From Owenia fusiformis (lineage: Eukaryota > Annelida > Polychaeta > Sabellida > Oweniidae): DNA of 64,000 bases. The stretch spans positions 21,889,375 through 21,953,374 of the forward strand of contig CAIIXF020000005.1 of assembly GCA_903813345.2 (NCBI GenBank), written 5' to 3'. The position numbers were made by a program, and so were the translations under genes. Below are positions 34,989 through 46,501 of this stretch, piece after piece. The stretch's first letter is position 1; each line of letters begins with the position of its first letter. The notes beneath the pieces are model-generated. The model ran no database searches. It saw only the letters and a program-made list of their open reading frames with translations, and was not told where the DNA came from.

Positions 34989-37267
34989 GACTCCAGATGA
35001 AAATCTGGAGTCTATTGCTTTTGCCAGTTTTCCTATTATTCTTTCTTTCTTTCTTCTTCTTTCCGAACACTTTTTCTCAGCAACTACAAGAACTTACTTA
35101 AATCTGCTAACATAGTCAACTAGGTAATGAAACCTAGTTTCTGGGAAATTAGGTCAAATGTTTATCTAGGTCAAAGGTCAAGAACTAGGTCAAATCGTGG
35201 GTTTTCACTATTTTACAAGTTTTCTCAGTCGTCCTTCGGTATTTTTGCTCCGGGTTTTTTTCATCATGTTCCTTAGAAAAAAAGCTAATTCCGTAAGGCA
35301 AATCGTTTTTTGATTACTCTTACCGATTTTGAGAAATGACGTCCGAAAAGTAGGTCAGAGCATAAAAAGTTCTCCAAATTCAACGTGTGAATTATCAAAT
35401 AAGTGTAGAATTATCTCAGGAATCCGAATCTGCAAACAAAATTTCGATCCGACTACCGGTCCAGAAGTTATAGCATTTTGAAATCTCAAAATCGCTAAAT
35501 TTGGTGCCCCATGTTAAGTCAATGGGGAAAAAGACTTCTTCGAAGTGTAAAATACGAGATATAGACTGAGTACAGCTTAACATAATGAAAGCCTATAAAA
35601 GAAGGGGACCTCGAAGGCTATCTAGCTTTAAAATTTGGACAGCAAAATGCCTAGGTCAAAATCTAGGTCAAATTTATAGCATTTTCTTATTTTTACGATT
35701 CTGACACTACACTTAAATAATTTGCTTCAAAATTTTGTATACAGGTAGCAAAGAGTGTGATTATAGTGATAGCCTTTTGCCGTCAGAAAGTATTTTGACC
35801 CACTTTTGAGATATGGTGTCCGAAATGTAGGTCAAACTAAAAAGTTAACCAAATTTAACACATGAGCTATGAAATAAGTGTAGAATTTTCTCAGGAATCT
35901 GAATCTGCAAATCAAATTCCGATCCGACATCCGGTTCGAAAGTTATGGCGTTTTGAAAATTTTGAGAAAAATCGATCTGTTGAAATCCTGATAGAAAGTC
36001 AAGGAAAAAAGATTTTTTTGAAGTGTAAAATACGAGATATAGATTGAGTACAGCTTAAGATAATGAATTCCTATAAAAGAAGGGGACCTCAAAAGCTACC
36101 TAGTTTCAATATTTGGACACCAAAATGCCTAGGTCAAAATCTAGGTCAAATTCATAGTTTTTCCTTATTTTTGCGATTCTGGCACTACACTTTTAGGATT
36201 TGCTTCAAAATTTTGTATACAGGTAGCAAAGAGTGGGCTAATAGTGTAAGCCTTTTGCCGTCAAAGAGTATTTTGACCCACTTTTGAGATATGGTGTCCG
36301 AAAAGTAGGTCAAAATAAAATATTCTCCAAATTTTACATATGAGTTATGAATTAAGAGTAGAATTTTCTCAGGAATCCGAATCTGCAAACCAAATTTCGA
36401 TCCGACTTCCGGTTCCAAAGTTATGGCGCGTCCAAAAAGTAGGTCAAAATAAAAATTCGCCAAATTTAACGTATGAGTTATGAATAAGGGGTAGAATTTT
36501 GTCAGGAATCCGAATCTTTAAATCAAATTTCGATCCGACTTCCGGTTTGAAAGTTATGGCGTTTTGAAATTTCGAGAAAAATCGATCTGATGTTATCCTG
36601 ATAGAAAGTCAAGGAAAAAAGATTTTTTTGAAGTGTAAAATACGAGATATAGATTGAGTACAGCTTAAGATAATGAATTCCTATAAAAGAAGGGGACCTC
36701 AAAAGCTACCTAGTTTCAATATTTGGACACCAAAATGCCTAGGTCAAAATCTAGGTCAAATTCATAGTTTTTCCTTATTTTTGCGATTCTGGCACTACAC
36801 TTTTAGGATTTGCTTCAAAATTTTGTATACAGGTAGCAAACAGTGTGCTTATAGTGTTAGCCTTTTGCCGTCAGAGAGTATTTTGACCCACTTTTGAGAT
36901 ATGGTGTCCGTAAAGTAGGTCAAAATAAAATGAGTTATGAATTAAGGGTAGAATTTTCTCAGGAATCCAAATCTGCAAACCAAATTTCAATCTGACTTCC
37001 GGTCAAAAATTCCTACTTACCTACCTACTTACCTACTCGGCTACCTACTCAGCTACCTACTCAGCTACCTACTCAGCTACTTACTCCGCTACCTACTCAG
37101 CTACTTACTCAGCTACCTGCTCAGCTGCTTACTCAGCTACCTACTCAGCTACTTACTCAATTACTTAATCATCTACTTACTCAGCTTCCTACTCAGTTAC
37201 TTACTCAGTTCTTTACTCAAGTAAATCAATCTGGAGTCTTAAATTGAACTTTGTTCAATTTACAAAT
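34989..37267 (+). mobile_element. GACTCCAG-family Helentron-like element, nested
   Basis: It opens with a perfect hairpin, AGACTCCAGAT-GAAA-ATCTGGAGTCT. It closes with ATCTGGAGTCTT, a second hairpin AAATTGAACTTTGTTCAATTT (37234-37254) and CTAG|TT. The terminal motif thus recurs subterminally at the 3' end, as described for Helentrons. Inside are direct repeats, including a ~186-bp block at 36061-36246 repeated at 36671-36856 (610-bp step), and a CTACCTACTCAG array. Fragments of the same family in reverse orientation occur at 50351-52796, 55004-55310 and 63300-64000. The small open frames in the duplicated block are identical for that reason and are not genes. Confidence 0.7.
37012..37222 (+). 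repeat. CTACCTACTCAG 12-bp tandem array
   Basis: About 17 units of CTACYTACTCAG with small changes, close to the 3' end of the GACTCCAG element. The reverse-orientation copy at 63440-63540 has a different array (CATCCAGAATAAGCC units) in the same place. Confidence 0.85.
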
Positions 37268-39066
37268 CTAGTTATTATTTATTCTTCCTCCCTCTTTTTC
37301 TCCTACTTCTAGCTAGGTCTGAGTTAACTCTTATATGCTCCTACTAGGAACCTTGGCTGAACTTGGCGGGAAAGGAATTTTTATCTAGGTCAATGTCAAA
37401 GGTCAAAATCTAGGTCAACTCTAAGTTTTTTTCAAGTTTCTCAAATCCTGACACTACACTTCAATATTTTTGGCTGAATTTTTGCACACAGATAGATATT
37501 AGTATTCTATTAGTCTTAGCCTTTTGCCGTCTAGAGAAATTTTGCCTAGATTTTGAGATATTAAAGGTCAAAAAAAGGTCAAAAAAGGTCTTTTTTCAAC
37601 TTGCTTCAAATTGACCAAATTCTTTTTAAAAACTCATCTACAAGTTCTCAGAATTCCAAATCTGACCTTACTTTTGACCTTTGACCTTTGGTTGACCTTC
37701 AGTGACCTCCGAAAGGTCAAAAAGTTGATTTTTCAAATCGATTTTCTGGATTCAAATTTAGGTATATTTATTCACAAAAGACCTTCTGAGGTCTAAAAAA
37801 GTAAAATTTGCAAGGTCAAAGGTCAAGGTCATCAAACGAAATCACAAACTGTGTTTTCTAAGTTTCTCAAAATTGGAGACTACAAATCAATTTTTTTTAC
37901 TGAAAGTCAGAATATGTATTCCTCTAAAAGTTCTACACATATTAGCAATTGACAATTTATTAAAATTTTGCTCCAGTTTTGAGATATTAGAACTCAAAAA
38001 CTGAAAAAAGGTCAAATTTCGAAATTTTTCAAGGTCAAATTTCAACTTGCTCTAAATTGACCAAACTTTTTTTTAAAATGCATCTACAAGATCTCAGGAA
38101 CTCAAATCTGACCTTAGTTTTGACCTATGACCTTTACTTGACCTTCAGTGACCTTCGAAAGGTCAAAAAAGTTGATTTTTCAAATCGATTTTCTGGATTC
38201 AAATTAAAGTTTATTCAACCAGAAAAGATATATTGAGGTCTAAAAAAGTAAAATTTTTAAGGTCAAAGGTCAAGGTCATCAAACAAGATCACAAACTGTG
38301 TTTTCTAAGTTTCTCAGATTTCGTCCTCATACTTAACTATTTCTTGCGATGAATTAAAATGTACCTAGATATAAGCATTCTCTACAAATTGCTCACTATA
38401 TGTACGCGTTAATTTTTTACCGTTTTTGAGATATTTGACGTCAAAAATCGGCAAAAATCAGTCATTTTTCAACTTGCTTCAAATGAACCAGATTTTTTTT
38501 TTAAAAATCATCTACAAGATCTCAGGAACTCAAATATGTCCTTACTTTTGACCTCCGACCTTTGGTTGACCGTCGGTGACCTTCGAAAGGTAAAAAAAGT
38601 TGTTTTTTCGAATTGATTTTCTGGATTCAAATTTAGGTATATTTGATCACAAAGGACCCACTGAGGTCTAAAAAAGTAAAATTTGCAAGGTCAAAGGTCA
38701 AGGTCATCAAACTAAATCACAAACTGTGTTTTCTAAGTTTCTCAAAATTGGAGACTACAAATCAATTTTTTTTACTGAAAGTCAGAATATATATTCCTCT
38801 AAAGGTTCTACACATATTAGCAATTGATTATCTATTAAAATTTGGCTCCAGTTTTGAGATATTATAGCTCAAAAACTGAAAAAAGGTCAAATTTCAGAAT
38901 TTTTCAAGGTCAAATTTCAACTTGCATTAATTCGACCAAATCTTTTTAAAAATCATCTACAAGTTGTCTGGAGTTCATATATGATCTTAAATTTGATATT
39001 TAACCTTTGACCTTCTAATTGGCAATGCCTACAGGGCCTCCGTAAGATTGCTTGCAATCTTCTAGT

Positions 39067-40880
39067 TCTTCCTAAACCTTTTTCTCCTACTTCCAACTAC
39101 CTTTCAACTATCTATTATATGCACCTACTAGGGACCTTGGCTGAACTTGGCGGGAAAGGAATTTTTATCTAGGTCAAGGTCAAAGGTCAAAATCTAGGTC
39201 AAATCTAAGTTTTTTTCAAGTTTCTCAAATCCTGACACTACACTTCAATATTTTTGGCTGAATTTTTGCATACAGATAGATATTAGTATTCTATTAGTCT
39301 TAGCCTTTTGCCGTCTACAGAAATTTTGCCTAGATTTTGAGATATTGAAGGTCAAAAAAAGGTCAAAAAAGGTCTTTTTTCAACTTGCTTCAAATTGACC
39401 AAATTCTTTTTTTAAACTCATCTACAAGTTCTCAGGATTCCAAATCTGACCTTACTTTTGACCTTTGACCTTTAGTTGACCTTCAGTGACCTCCGAAATG
39501 TCAAAAAATTGATTTTTCAAATCGATTTTCTGGATTCAAATTTAGGTATATTTATTCACAAAAGACCTTCTGAGGTCTAAAAAAGTAAAATTTGCAAGGT
39601 CAAAGGTCAAGGTCATCAAATGAAATCACAAACTGTGTTTTCTAAGTTTCTCAAAATTGGAGACTACAAATCAATTTTTTTACTGAAAGTCAGAATATAT
39701 ATTCCTCTACAGGTTCTACACATATTAGCAATTGACTATTTATTAAAATTTTGCTCCAGTTTTGAGATATTAGAACTCAAAAACTGAGGAAAGGTCAAAT
39801 TTCGAAATTTTTCAAGGTAAAATTTCAACTTGCTCTAAATTGACCAAACTTTTTTTTAAAAAGCATCTACAAGATCTCAGGAACTCAAATCTGACCTTAG
39901 TTTTGACCTATGACCTTTAGTTGACCTTCAGTGACCTCCGAAAGGTCAAAAAAGTTGATTTTTCAAATTGATTTTCTGGATTTGAATTTAGGTATATTTG
40001 ATCACAAAAGACCCATTGAGGTCTAAAAAAGTAAAATTTGCAAGGTCAAAGGTCAAGGTCATCAAACGAAATCACAAAATGTGTTTTCTAAGTTTCTCAA
40101 AATTGGAGACTACAAATCAATTTTTTTTACTGAAAGACAGAATATATATTCCTCTAAAGGTTCTTCACATATTAGCAATTGACTATTTACTAAAATTTTG
40201 CTCCAGTTTTGAGATATTAGAACTCAAAAACTGAAAAAAGGTCAAATTTCGAAATTTTTCAAGGTCAAATTTCAACCTGCTCTAAATTGACCAATTTCTT
40301 TTTTTAAAAGCATCTACAAGATCTCAGAAACTCAAATCTGACCTTAGTTTTGATCTATGACCTTTATTTTGACCTTGAGTGACCTTCGAAATGTCAAAAA
40401 GTTGATTTTTCAAATTGATTTTCTGGATTCAAATTTAGGTTTATTCAATCAGAAAAGAGATACTGAGGTCTAAAAAAGTAAAATTTTCAAGGTCAAGGTC
40501 ATCAAACAAGATCACAAACTGTGTTTTCTAAGTTTCTCAAAGTTTGTGACTACAAATCAATATTTTTGAACTAAAGTCAGGATATATATTCCTCTCAAGG
40601 TTTTACACATATTAACAATTGATTAGCTATTAAAATTCTGCCCCAGTTTTGAGATATTGGACCTCAAAAACTGAAAAAGGTCTAATGTTGAAATTTTTCA
40701 AGGTAAAATTTAACATTGCTTCAAATTGACCAAACTTTTTTTTTAAAATCATCTACAAGATGCCTGGAGTTGATATATGACCTTGTTTTAAGATTTGACC
40801 TTTGGCTGACCTTTAAATGTTCAAAAAAGCCTACGGGGCCTCCGTAAGATTGCTTGCAATCTTCTTATACATCTAGTTTA
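39067..40880 (+). mobile_element. Helentron/HINE-like element 3, head-to-tail with element 2
   Basis: It follows directly on the CTAG of element 2 with TTCTTCCTAAACC and matches 37275 onward closely. It lacks the AGGAGGCCC hairpin at its 5' end. It ends with GGGGCCTCCGTAAGATTGCT, the inverted stem-loop (40848-40863) and CTAG (40873-40876). Tandem placement suggests repeated insertion at the CTAG|TT end or rolling-circle multimers. Confidence 0.7.
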
Positions 40881-43118
40881 TTATAGGTTTAAACCCATAT
40901 TAATATTGAAGTCATATTTGGTAAGTTAAAATCCAGTATATATTAATTATAGGAAATACCCATATTAATATTTAAGTCATGATTGGTAAGATAAAAATCC
41001 ACATAAGATATAAAAGCAGGTTCCTCGGGCTTGCGACTGGGCATAGGTGGGTTTAACGTTTTAGTCCATGGAAACACTCCAATAAGACATAACTGGACTG
41101 AACTATATTAACAAGTCCATGAACGCTTCAGTATACGGTGTATTTTTATAGTTAGCATTTTTCATTTGTTTTCCATTTTTATAGTTAACATTTTTATTTA
41201 TTTCATTTTTTATTTTTCTATTCATATATCTATACCATTTACTCAGTATATTAAACTATTCAAAAAAATCATATGTCTATTTATTTTATTTAAAAAAATT
41301 ATGTTTAACCTCTTTAGGGTATGGGATTAATGGACTATTTAGACTATACACCATGTGTATAAACCGGAAAAATTTTGTATAGTTTAAAGTCATTTTCGGA
41401 CCACTTACCAAAATACTCTAACTCAGCCACATCAATATTGGTACACAAAGTCAATAAAAGGTGAAAGTGCAAACCACAAAGGGAATTAAGCATGCAAAGA
41501 GGAAAAGAGGAAAACGAGGAAAAGCATGAAAAGCAAGTAGAGCATTAAAAGTCCAAACTATCTATTCACTCCAAACAACCAACACCAGGGAAATAAAGTA
41601 TGAGAAGGGTCTCTGTGATTGTGTCGTTAAACATTCAGAGGAAATGAAAAAATCTTTTGGAAGGAATGTACACTTAAAATATTACATAAAAATGTAATAT
41701 TCATATTAGTATTTAAACTGTTTATGATACTGATATATCCCCGTTTCGATATTATGATGGGGCGTTTAGCCTTGCCCAAGTCGGTATTTTTTTACTTATC
41801 TGATCTTGAATTATTACCGCCTTGTACAATCCAATCATTACATCTCCACTGTTATTACGCTGAAATATTCAACGGTTTCGAGATTTTCATAATACCTGCC
41901 CTATCAGGGGTATCGCGAAACCTTAATGATTGACAGATATCTCGTGGACACGATGTGTGACTTCAGGCTGAATGACCAATCAAAACGTTATCAGGTTGAA
42001 CTGCATAAACAAAACAGACTTCCCATCTACGATTTGAAATTCAATGATCTGATCGAGTGTTTCTTTAGAGTTAGAATATATTATGTAATTAAATGTACAT
42101 TGGAAGGTAAGAGTTAATATAAATTAAATCATGCGATTCAATGTTGATTTAAAACTGATTTCGCGATGAAAATGCACGAAGACCTATAGATATACAGGTA
42201 TATGTAGTGGCTAGCGGGTCATCTTGTCGATCGGTGATTGAATCTCAGCCTACATGTTCAGCGATCGTTTCAACGTTTATTGTTGAAATCTTCTCACCTT
42301 TCGTTATCCGATCGATGCTCCGATATATTTTAGCAACTTTGTATCCTAGGTTTTCTAATATAATTAAAAAAATAAAATCGTTGATGGGATGATATTATAA
42401 TGCAGATACCTGAACAAGATATGTCATGACCAAAAATCATGGAGAACCAGTATTCCATGGTTAATACCATGGACAATTCCATTGGTTTTTTCCATGGAAT
42501 AACGGTAAATACCATGGAAAATTTCATGGTTTTTCATGGTTACTTCCATAAAGTACTCATAATTTTCATGGAAATCCATGGGAAGCATGTTTTTTTCTTG
42601 AGAGAGTCATATACACTGACAATTAATTTCCTGTCATAACAATAACAAAGCACAAAGTACCAATATCATGCCTGAAAATAAAAATTGGCCCTCGCCTTCT
42701 GTTTTACCAGTCCCTAAAGAGTAAAGGCTGTGAAACCCACAATGCTCCTTTCCTCGAACACCTTACTAATCAGTTTTAGATTTTCATAATAAAAAGAAAA
42801 TCCCTGACATTTTTATATCAATTCATCCAGCTATTTTTCTTGAAAATGTTTAGACAAGAAAAGTGAGATGCTGATGCCATTTACTGCACCATTATTTTAT
42901 TAAGATTAAAATTGATAAAAGTTATACAATTCATTTACAACTCATCATTATAAATATTTCTCAAAGGATGTTAAAAAGTGACAAAGAAAGGGCCTCATCT
43001 ACCCGGGCATCTACCTCATTCTGGCGGTGCTACAGATCATCAAAACAATACTGTACTCCTGGTAAATTTTGACGCTATAAAATTTCTAAATTTTTTAAAA
43101 TTGCAATTTCGTGGCTAT
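40881..43118. other. Intronic DNA, no gene recognised
   Basis: A ~75-bp direct duplication around CCCATATTAATATT at 40895-41010, and a cluster of CCATGG-containing phrases at 42438-42580, are the only structures. Open frames of about 60-70 codons have no domain or splice support. Confidence 0.45.
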
Positions 43119-43164
43119 TTAATTTCGCGGATTTGAGTTGATGATATTTTGCGGATTGCACACT

Positions 43165-43345
43165 AGTTGAATCAATGCGTATCTGGCTATTTTTGCCCGT
43201 TCAGAATCCGAATATTTGTATTTCCCACGTTTAGGGCATTTATTTGAATATTCTTGAATGGCCTTTTCAACTTCAATTTGTAGGATATCATTGTCATCAA
43301 CAGTTCTTGCCTTTGTCGGCCTAATAAGCCAATTAAAAATGACAA
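43165..43345 (-). pseudogene. Possible DNA-transposon protein fragment
   Basis: About 60 residues, open on the minus strand, read PTKARTVDDNDILQIEVEKA and then PKRGKYKYSDSERAKIARYA. The latter resembles the RKRGKY-x-DxxRAxIGRYA helix-turn-helix-like segment often found in invertebrate transposon-derived proteins. No start, stop or splice site frames it. The left end of a MITE lies at its N-terminal side. I cannot name the family with certainty. Confidence 0.4.
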
Positions 43346-44060
43346 AGGATGGGTATCGATATGGCGAACTTTTTGAACACACGTTTCTCCTAAACAAGTC
43401 ATCCAAAATTTTACACATTGTCAATTTAATGGTCATCTTTTGAATGCTAACAATATAATTTGAAATAGATTTTTATACTTTTCTCTATATTGTTTTAGAA
43501 AACACATCAAACACTTCTTTAGTTCTTGGTATCATTTGTTCAGAAAGAAATGAAACATCTATCCGAACCTCATTGGAACAAAATGACATAAACACAACAT
43601 GTTTATGTCTCTCAATATTGTAATTATATAAAGGAAAGTTTGGTTGATTTTAAAAAAGGATCTTGTTAATGAAATTAAAGGGTTATCTTAGTTTTTATCT
43701 ATTTTGGGGGTTTTTGTTTTAATTTTTTGAATACTTTTTGTTCAATCAACCAAAATTTCCTTTGTACAACTATAATATTGGGAAGTCTAAGAAAATGTTG
43801 TATATGCTATTTTGTTCAAACAAGCTTCGGAAAGATGTTTTATTTCATTCTAATAAAAATGCTAAAAAGGAACAAAAAACAATAGCACTAAAAGGCAAAA
43901 AACGTTAACAAAAACAGTTATATAAAATATATATAAATTATTTCGCATTAAATTCACGGTTGTCAATCAGTCGACCATGTTTTTTACAGAATGTTTTCAA
44001 TAATTGGTTTAAGAGAAAAACATTGTTGAATTCAGTTCTCCATATTGATACCAATCCTTT
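43343..44060. mobile_element. CAAAGGATTGGTATCGAT-ended MITE, copy B
   Basis: Terminal repeats CAAAGGATGGGTATCGATAT and ATTGATACCAATCCTTT surround ~680 bp matching 9864-11010 without its insert. This is the uninterrupted reference for the nest at 9.9-11 kb. It ends about 220 bp from the exon at 44283-44479. Confidence 0.75.
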
Positions 44061-44282
44061 CGCGACGATAAATGTTCGCGATTTTACTACATTCGTGAAC
44101 AAAGCGAAATTAAATTGCATGCGGACAATACCCGGAGTACAGTATGCAACAATTACTATAGAGCTGGCACGTAATGTTGAAACTGACATGTACTGGAGAA
44201 ACAATTCTATCAAATGCAACTGTTGTCAAATCTTTCCAAATCATCAACAAAAACTATTAAGCCTTGTTTCAGCTCAGTATAC

Positions 44283-44479
44283 CTTAATCAGTTCTGACCT
44301 ATTTAATGGAGCTGTCTCAGGCATCACACAAAGACCTTTCTGGCCAATCAACTGCATCACATATGCAAATGCTTTCCCATAATTTCCTGCAGACATCGTC
44401 ACAATTGTTTTTCTATTTTCTTCAACAGATGATGGCAGGTGTTTTATCTGGTTAGCAATCCCTCTTACTTTGAATGAAC
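44283..44479 (-). CDS. Serine racemase / threonine dehydratase family protein, PLP-lysine exon
   Basis: An internal exon of 197 bp with acceptor ATACTTTCAG before 44479 and donor AAG|GTATAC after 44283. It completes a Gly codon and encodes SFKVRG, where the Lys is the one that binds pyridoxal phosphate in this family (GSFKxRG), and MSAGNYGKAFAYVMQ, the Asn loop that contacts the cofactor. It ends NRSELIK in phase 0. Family members usually read S-x-GNHGQA or AGNHAQG; here the loop is SAGNYGKA, with Tyr for His and Lys for Gln. The exon spacing and phases fit the exons at 15737 and 641. The N-terminal exon(s) should lie at higher coordinates but were not found. Confidence 0.85.
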
Positions 44480-44580
44480 CTGAAAGTATACAGAGATGTA
44501 TCCTGTAACCAAGATGCCTGTGGGGAAAATACTGTAGACAGATCCCTCTTTTAAAATGCAGTGAAACTATCACAAAGGTT

Positions 44581-44707
44581 ATAAGCAATTTTCACATTAA
44601 ATTGTTGTCATTCCGTGACCATACATGCAGGATATTGATTGTTTTCGATAATTTGTTTAAGAGAAAAAGCAATGTTGAATTAAGTTCACCATATTACTTC
44701 CAATCCT
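44581..44707. mobile_element. 3' fragment of the CAAAGGATTGGTATC MITE
   Basis: It matches the last ~125 bp of the copy at 9864-11010 (CATTAAATTGTTGTCA, TTGTTTAAGAGAAAA, CCAATCCTTTC). It lies about 100 bp from the exon at 44283-44479 on its acceptor side. Confidence 0.7.
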
Positions 44708-45521
44708 TTCTAATATAAGTGTGACCCTAAAATATCACCAAATATTACAAAATCACAAACTCAAAATGCAGGGTTACAGATCACCAAGTGCCAGCATGAA
44801 TGAGAACCAAGGTGCTACATTTGTAAGGAGAACGGGCAAGTGGGCAAGGGATGCAGCCCCACATCAAATGTGGATTCCTTCAGGGGCAAACATTTGAAGG
44901 GAATATGCATCAATGGGGCTACACATGGAGGAGCCTTTTCTGTATAGGCAAAGTTTAAGCTGATCGAATGTCAACTTTAGCCACAGACCCATGTCCCAAG
45001 TTCATTGGGCAGATTAGTCAATAAACATGAGCATGGCATACCTTAATGGCACACTGGACCACATTTGTCATTATACATCAAAATCTTTTTTATCCATTAA
45101 TCCGCAAACTGATATTTTAACTGCTAGCTTCAAAACTTTTACACAACTATGATATATCAATGATTCAAGAGTTTATACTGTAGAAATACTGTTTTAAAAT
45201 TCATATTAAGCAATAAAGATTGAACTGCAATGGGAGACAGTACTTGTAAAAATGGCATTACAACTGTTGTTGTTCAGATCTGGCCCATTTGGTTTGAGTG
45301 TAAATTTAGCTGTTTTAAAATTCACTACATATATCGAATAAATATCACATATTTTCCTTCATTAATATTTTCAAACATGTTTTTTAAGATTCAAAATCAA
45401 TAGGTTTTGGATGTTTTCAATAAAATTTATCTTTAAAGATTTTTGGAGCAAATTTTAAAAGTATGCTATTAAACCTACTGAATTTTTCGCCATCTGACAG
45501 TCCTGAAGGCAATTAAGGGGA
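44708..45521. other. No gene recognised
   Basis: Intronic or intergenic DNA with no assigned repeat. Confidence 0.4.
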
Positions 45522-46112
45522 GAGGATGGGTATCAATATTGTGAACTTTTTGAACACACGTTTCTCTTAAACCAGTCAAAGACCAGTAAAATTTATGAAA
45601 ATTTTACACATTGTCAATTTAATGGTCATCATTTGAATGGTTACAATATAATTTGAAATAAATATATATACTTTTCTCTATATTGTTTTAGAAAACACAT
45701 CAGACACTTCTTTTGTTCTTGGTTTCATATGTTCGGAATGAAATGAAACATCTATCCGAACGTCATTGGAACTGACATAAACACAACGTGTTTAGGTCTC
45801 TCAATTTAGTTATTTTACAAAGGAAAGTTTGGTTGATTCTAAAAAAGTATCTTGTTCATGAAATAAAAGGTTTATCTTAATTTTTATCTATTTTGGTGGT
45901 TTTTGTTTTAATTTTTTGAATACTTTTTGTTAATCAACCAAAATTTCATTTGTACAACTATTATATTGGGAAGTCTAAAAAATGTTGTATATGCCATTTT
46001 GTTCCAACAAGCTTTGGAAAGATACTTTATTTCATTCCCAAGAATTGGTAAAAAGTAACAAAAAACAATTGCACTAAAAACAAAAAATGTTAAAAAATGT
46101 TAACAAAAACAG
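45522..46112. mobile_element. CAAAGGATTGGTATC MITE, copy C, 3'-truncated
   Basis: It starts GGATGGGTATCAATATTG, then follows the same body as copy B. It is cut off at the start of the GATGG/GGATAG microsatellite at 46116. Confidence 0.7.
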
Positions 46113-46115
46113 AAA

Positions 46116-46250
46116 AAAGATGGATGGATGGATGGATGAAATAGGAAGGAGGGACAGGATGGAATAAGATAGAATGATAGGATAGAATAGCAAAGAAGGA
46201 TAGGATAGAATAGGAAAGGATAGGAAGGATAGATAGGAAGGAAGGAAATT
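46116..46250 (+). repeat. GGATAGGATAGAATAGGAAGG microsatellite
   Basis: A purine-rich array that starts with (GGAT)n and continues as GGATAGAATAGGAAG units. Two more arrays of the same kind lie at 50183-50350 and 63538-63780. Confidence 0.85.
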
Positions 46251-46501
46251 ACGAAAATTAAATCATAATTACATCGATTACCTGCGCAATTCTAATTTAT
46301 TCTCGATAAAGCCTCCAGATTTTAATAACTTACATACTTACTTCTAATAATCAACGACATTTAAATTATAGCAGGACCCCCTTTTGGGGATAAATCAGTT
46401 TTAATTTTCGTATTTTTCAAAATTCGGTTTTCGCGGTATTTTTCATATTTTTGCGCGAATTTTCTTATTTTCAGCTAACGGGTTCTACCTACCTCTTCGT
46501 C

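Larger units (their letters stand above)
34918..39066 (+). mobile_element. Helentron/HINE-like element 2, interrupted
   Basis: It starts with TTAGGAGGCCCCATCGGGGG (34918), runs to 34988, is interrupted by the GACTCCAG element (34989-37267), and resumes at 37268 with TTATTTATTCTTCC. It ends at the stem-loop AAGATTGCTTGCAATCTT and CTAG at 39066. The left and right pieces together match element 1 in order. Repeated AAGTTTCTCAAAATTGGAG and GGTCAAAGGTCAAGGTCATC blocks show internal ~600-900-bp duplications. Confidence 0.7.

Noticed and set aside
36063-36897. Duplicate 74-codon proteins (MNSYKRRGPQKLPSF)
   Set aside because: They arise from a 610-bp-spaced exact duplication inside a non-coding Helentron-like element.
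37012-37222. CRISPR-like regularly spaced repeats
   Set aside because: Units are contiguous 12-bp tandem repeats without unique spacers, in eukaryotic DNA.
43960-44382. A 140-codon plus-strand frame over the dehydratase exon
   Set aside because: It is antisense to the spliced exon at 44283-44479 and also crosses a MITE end.
46451-46501. Upstream extension of the CR1 ORF from a TTG
   Set aside because: TTG starts are not expected in animals; the first ATG is at 46502. The phrase TTTTCAG before it could be a splice acceptor, but there is no evidence of an upstream exon.
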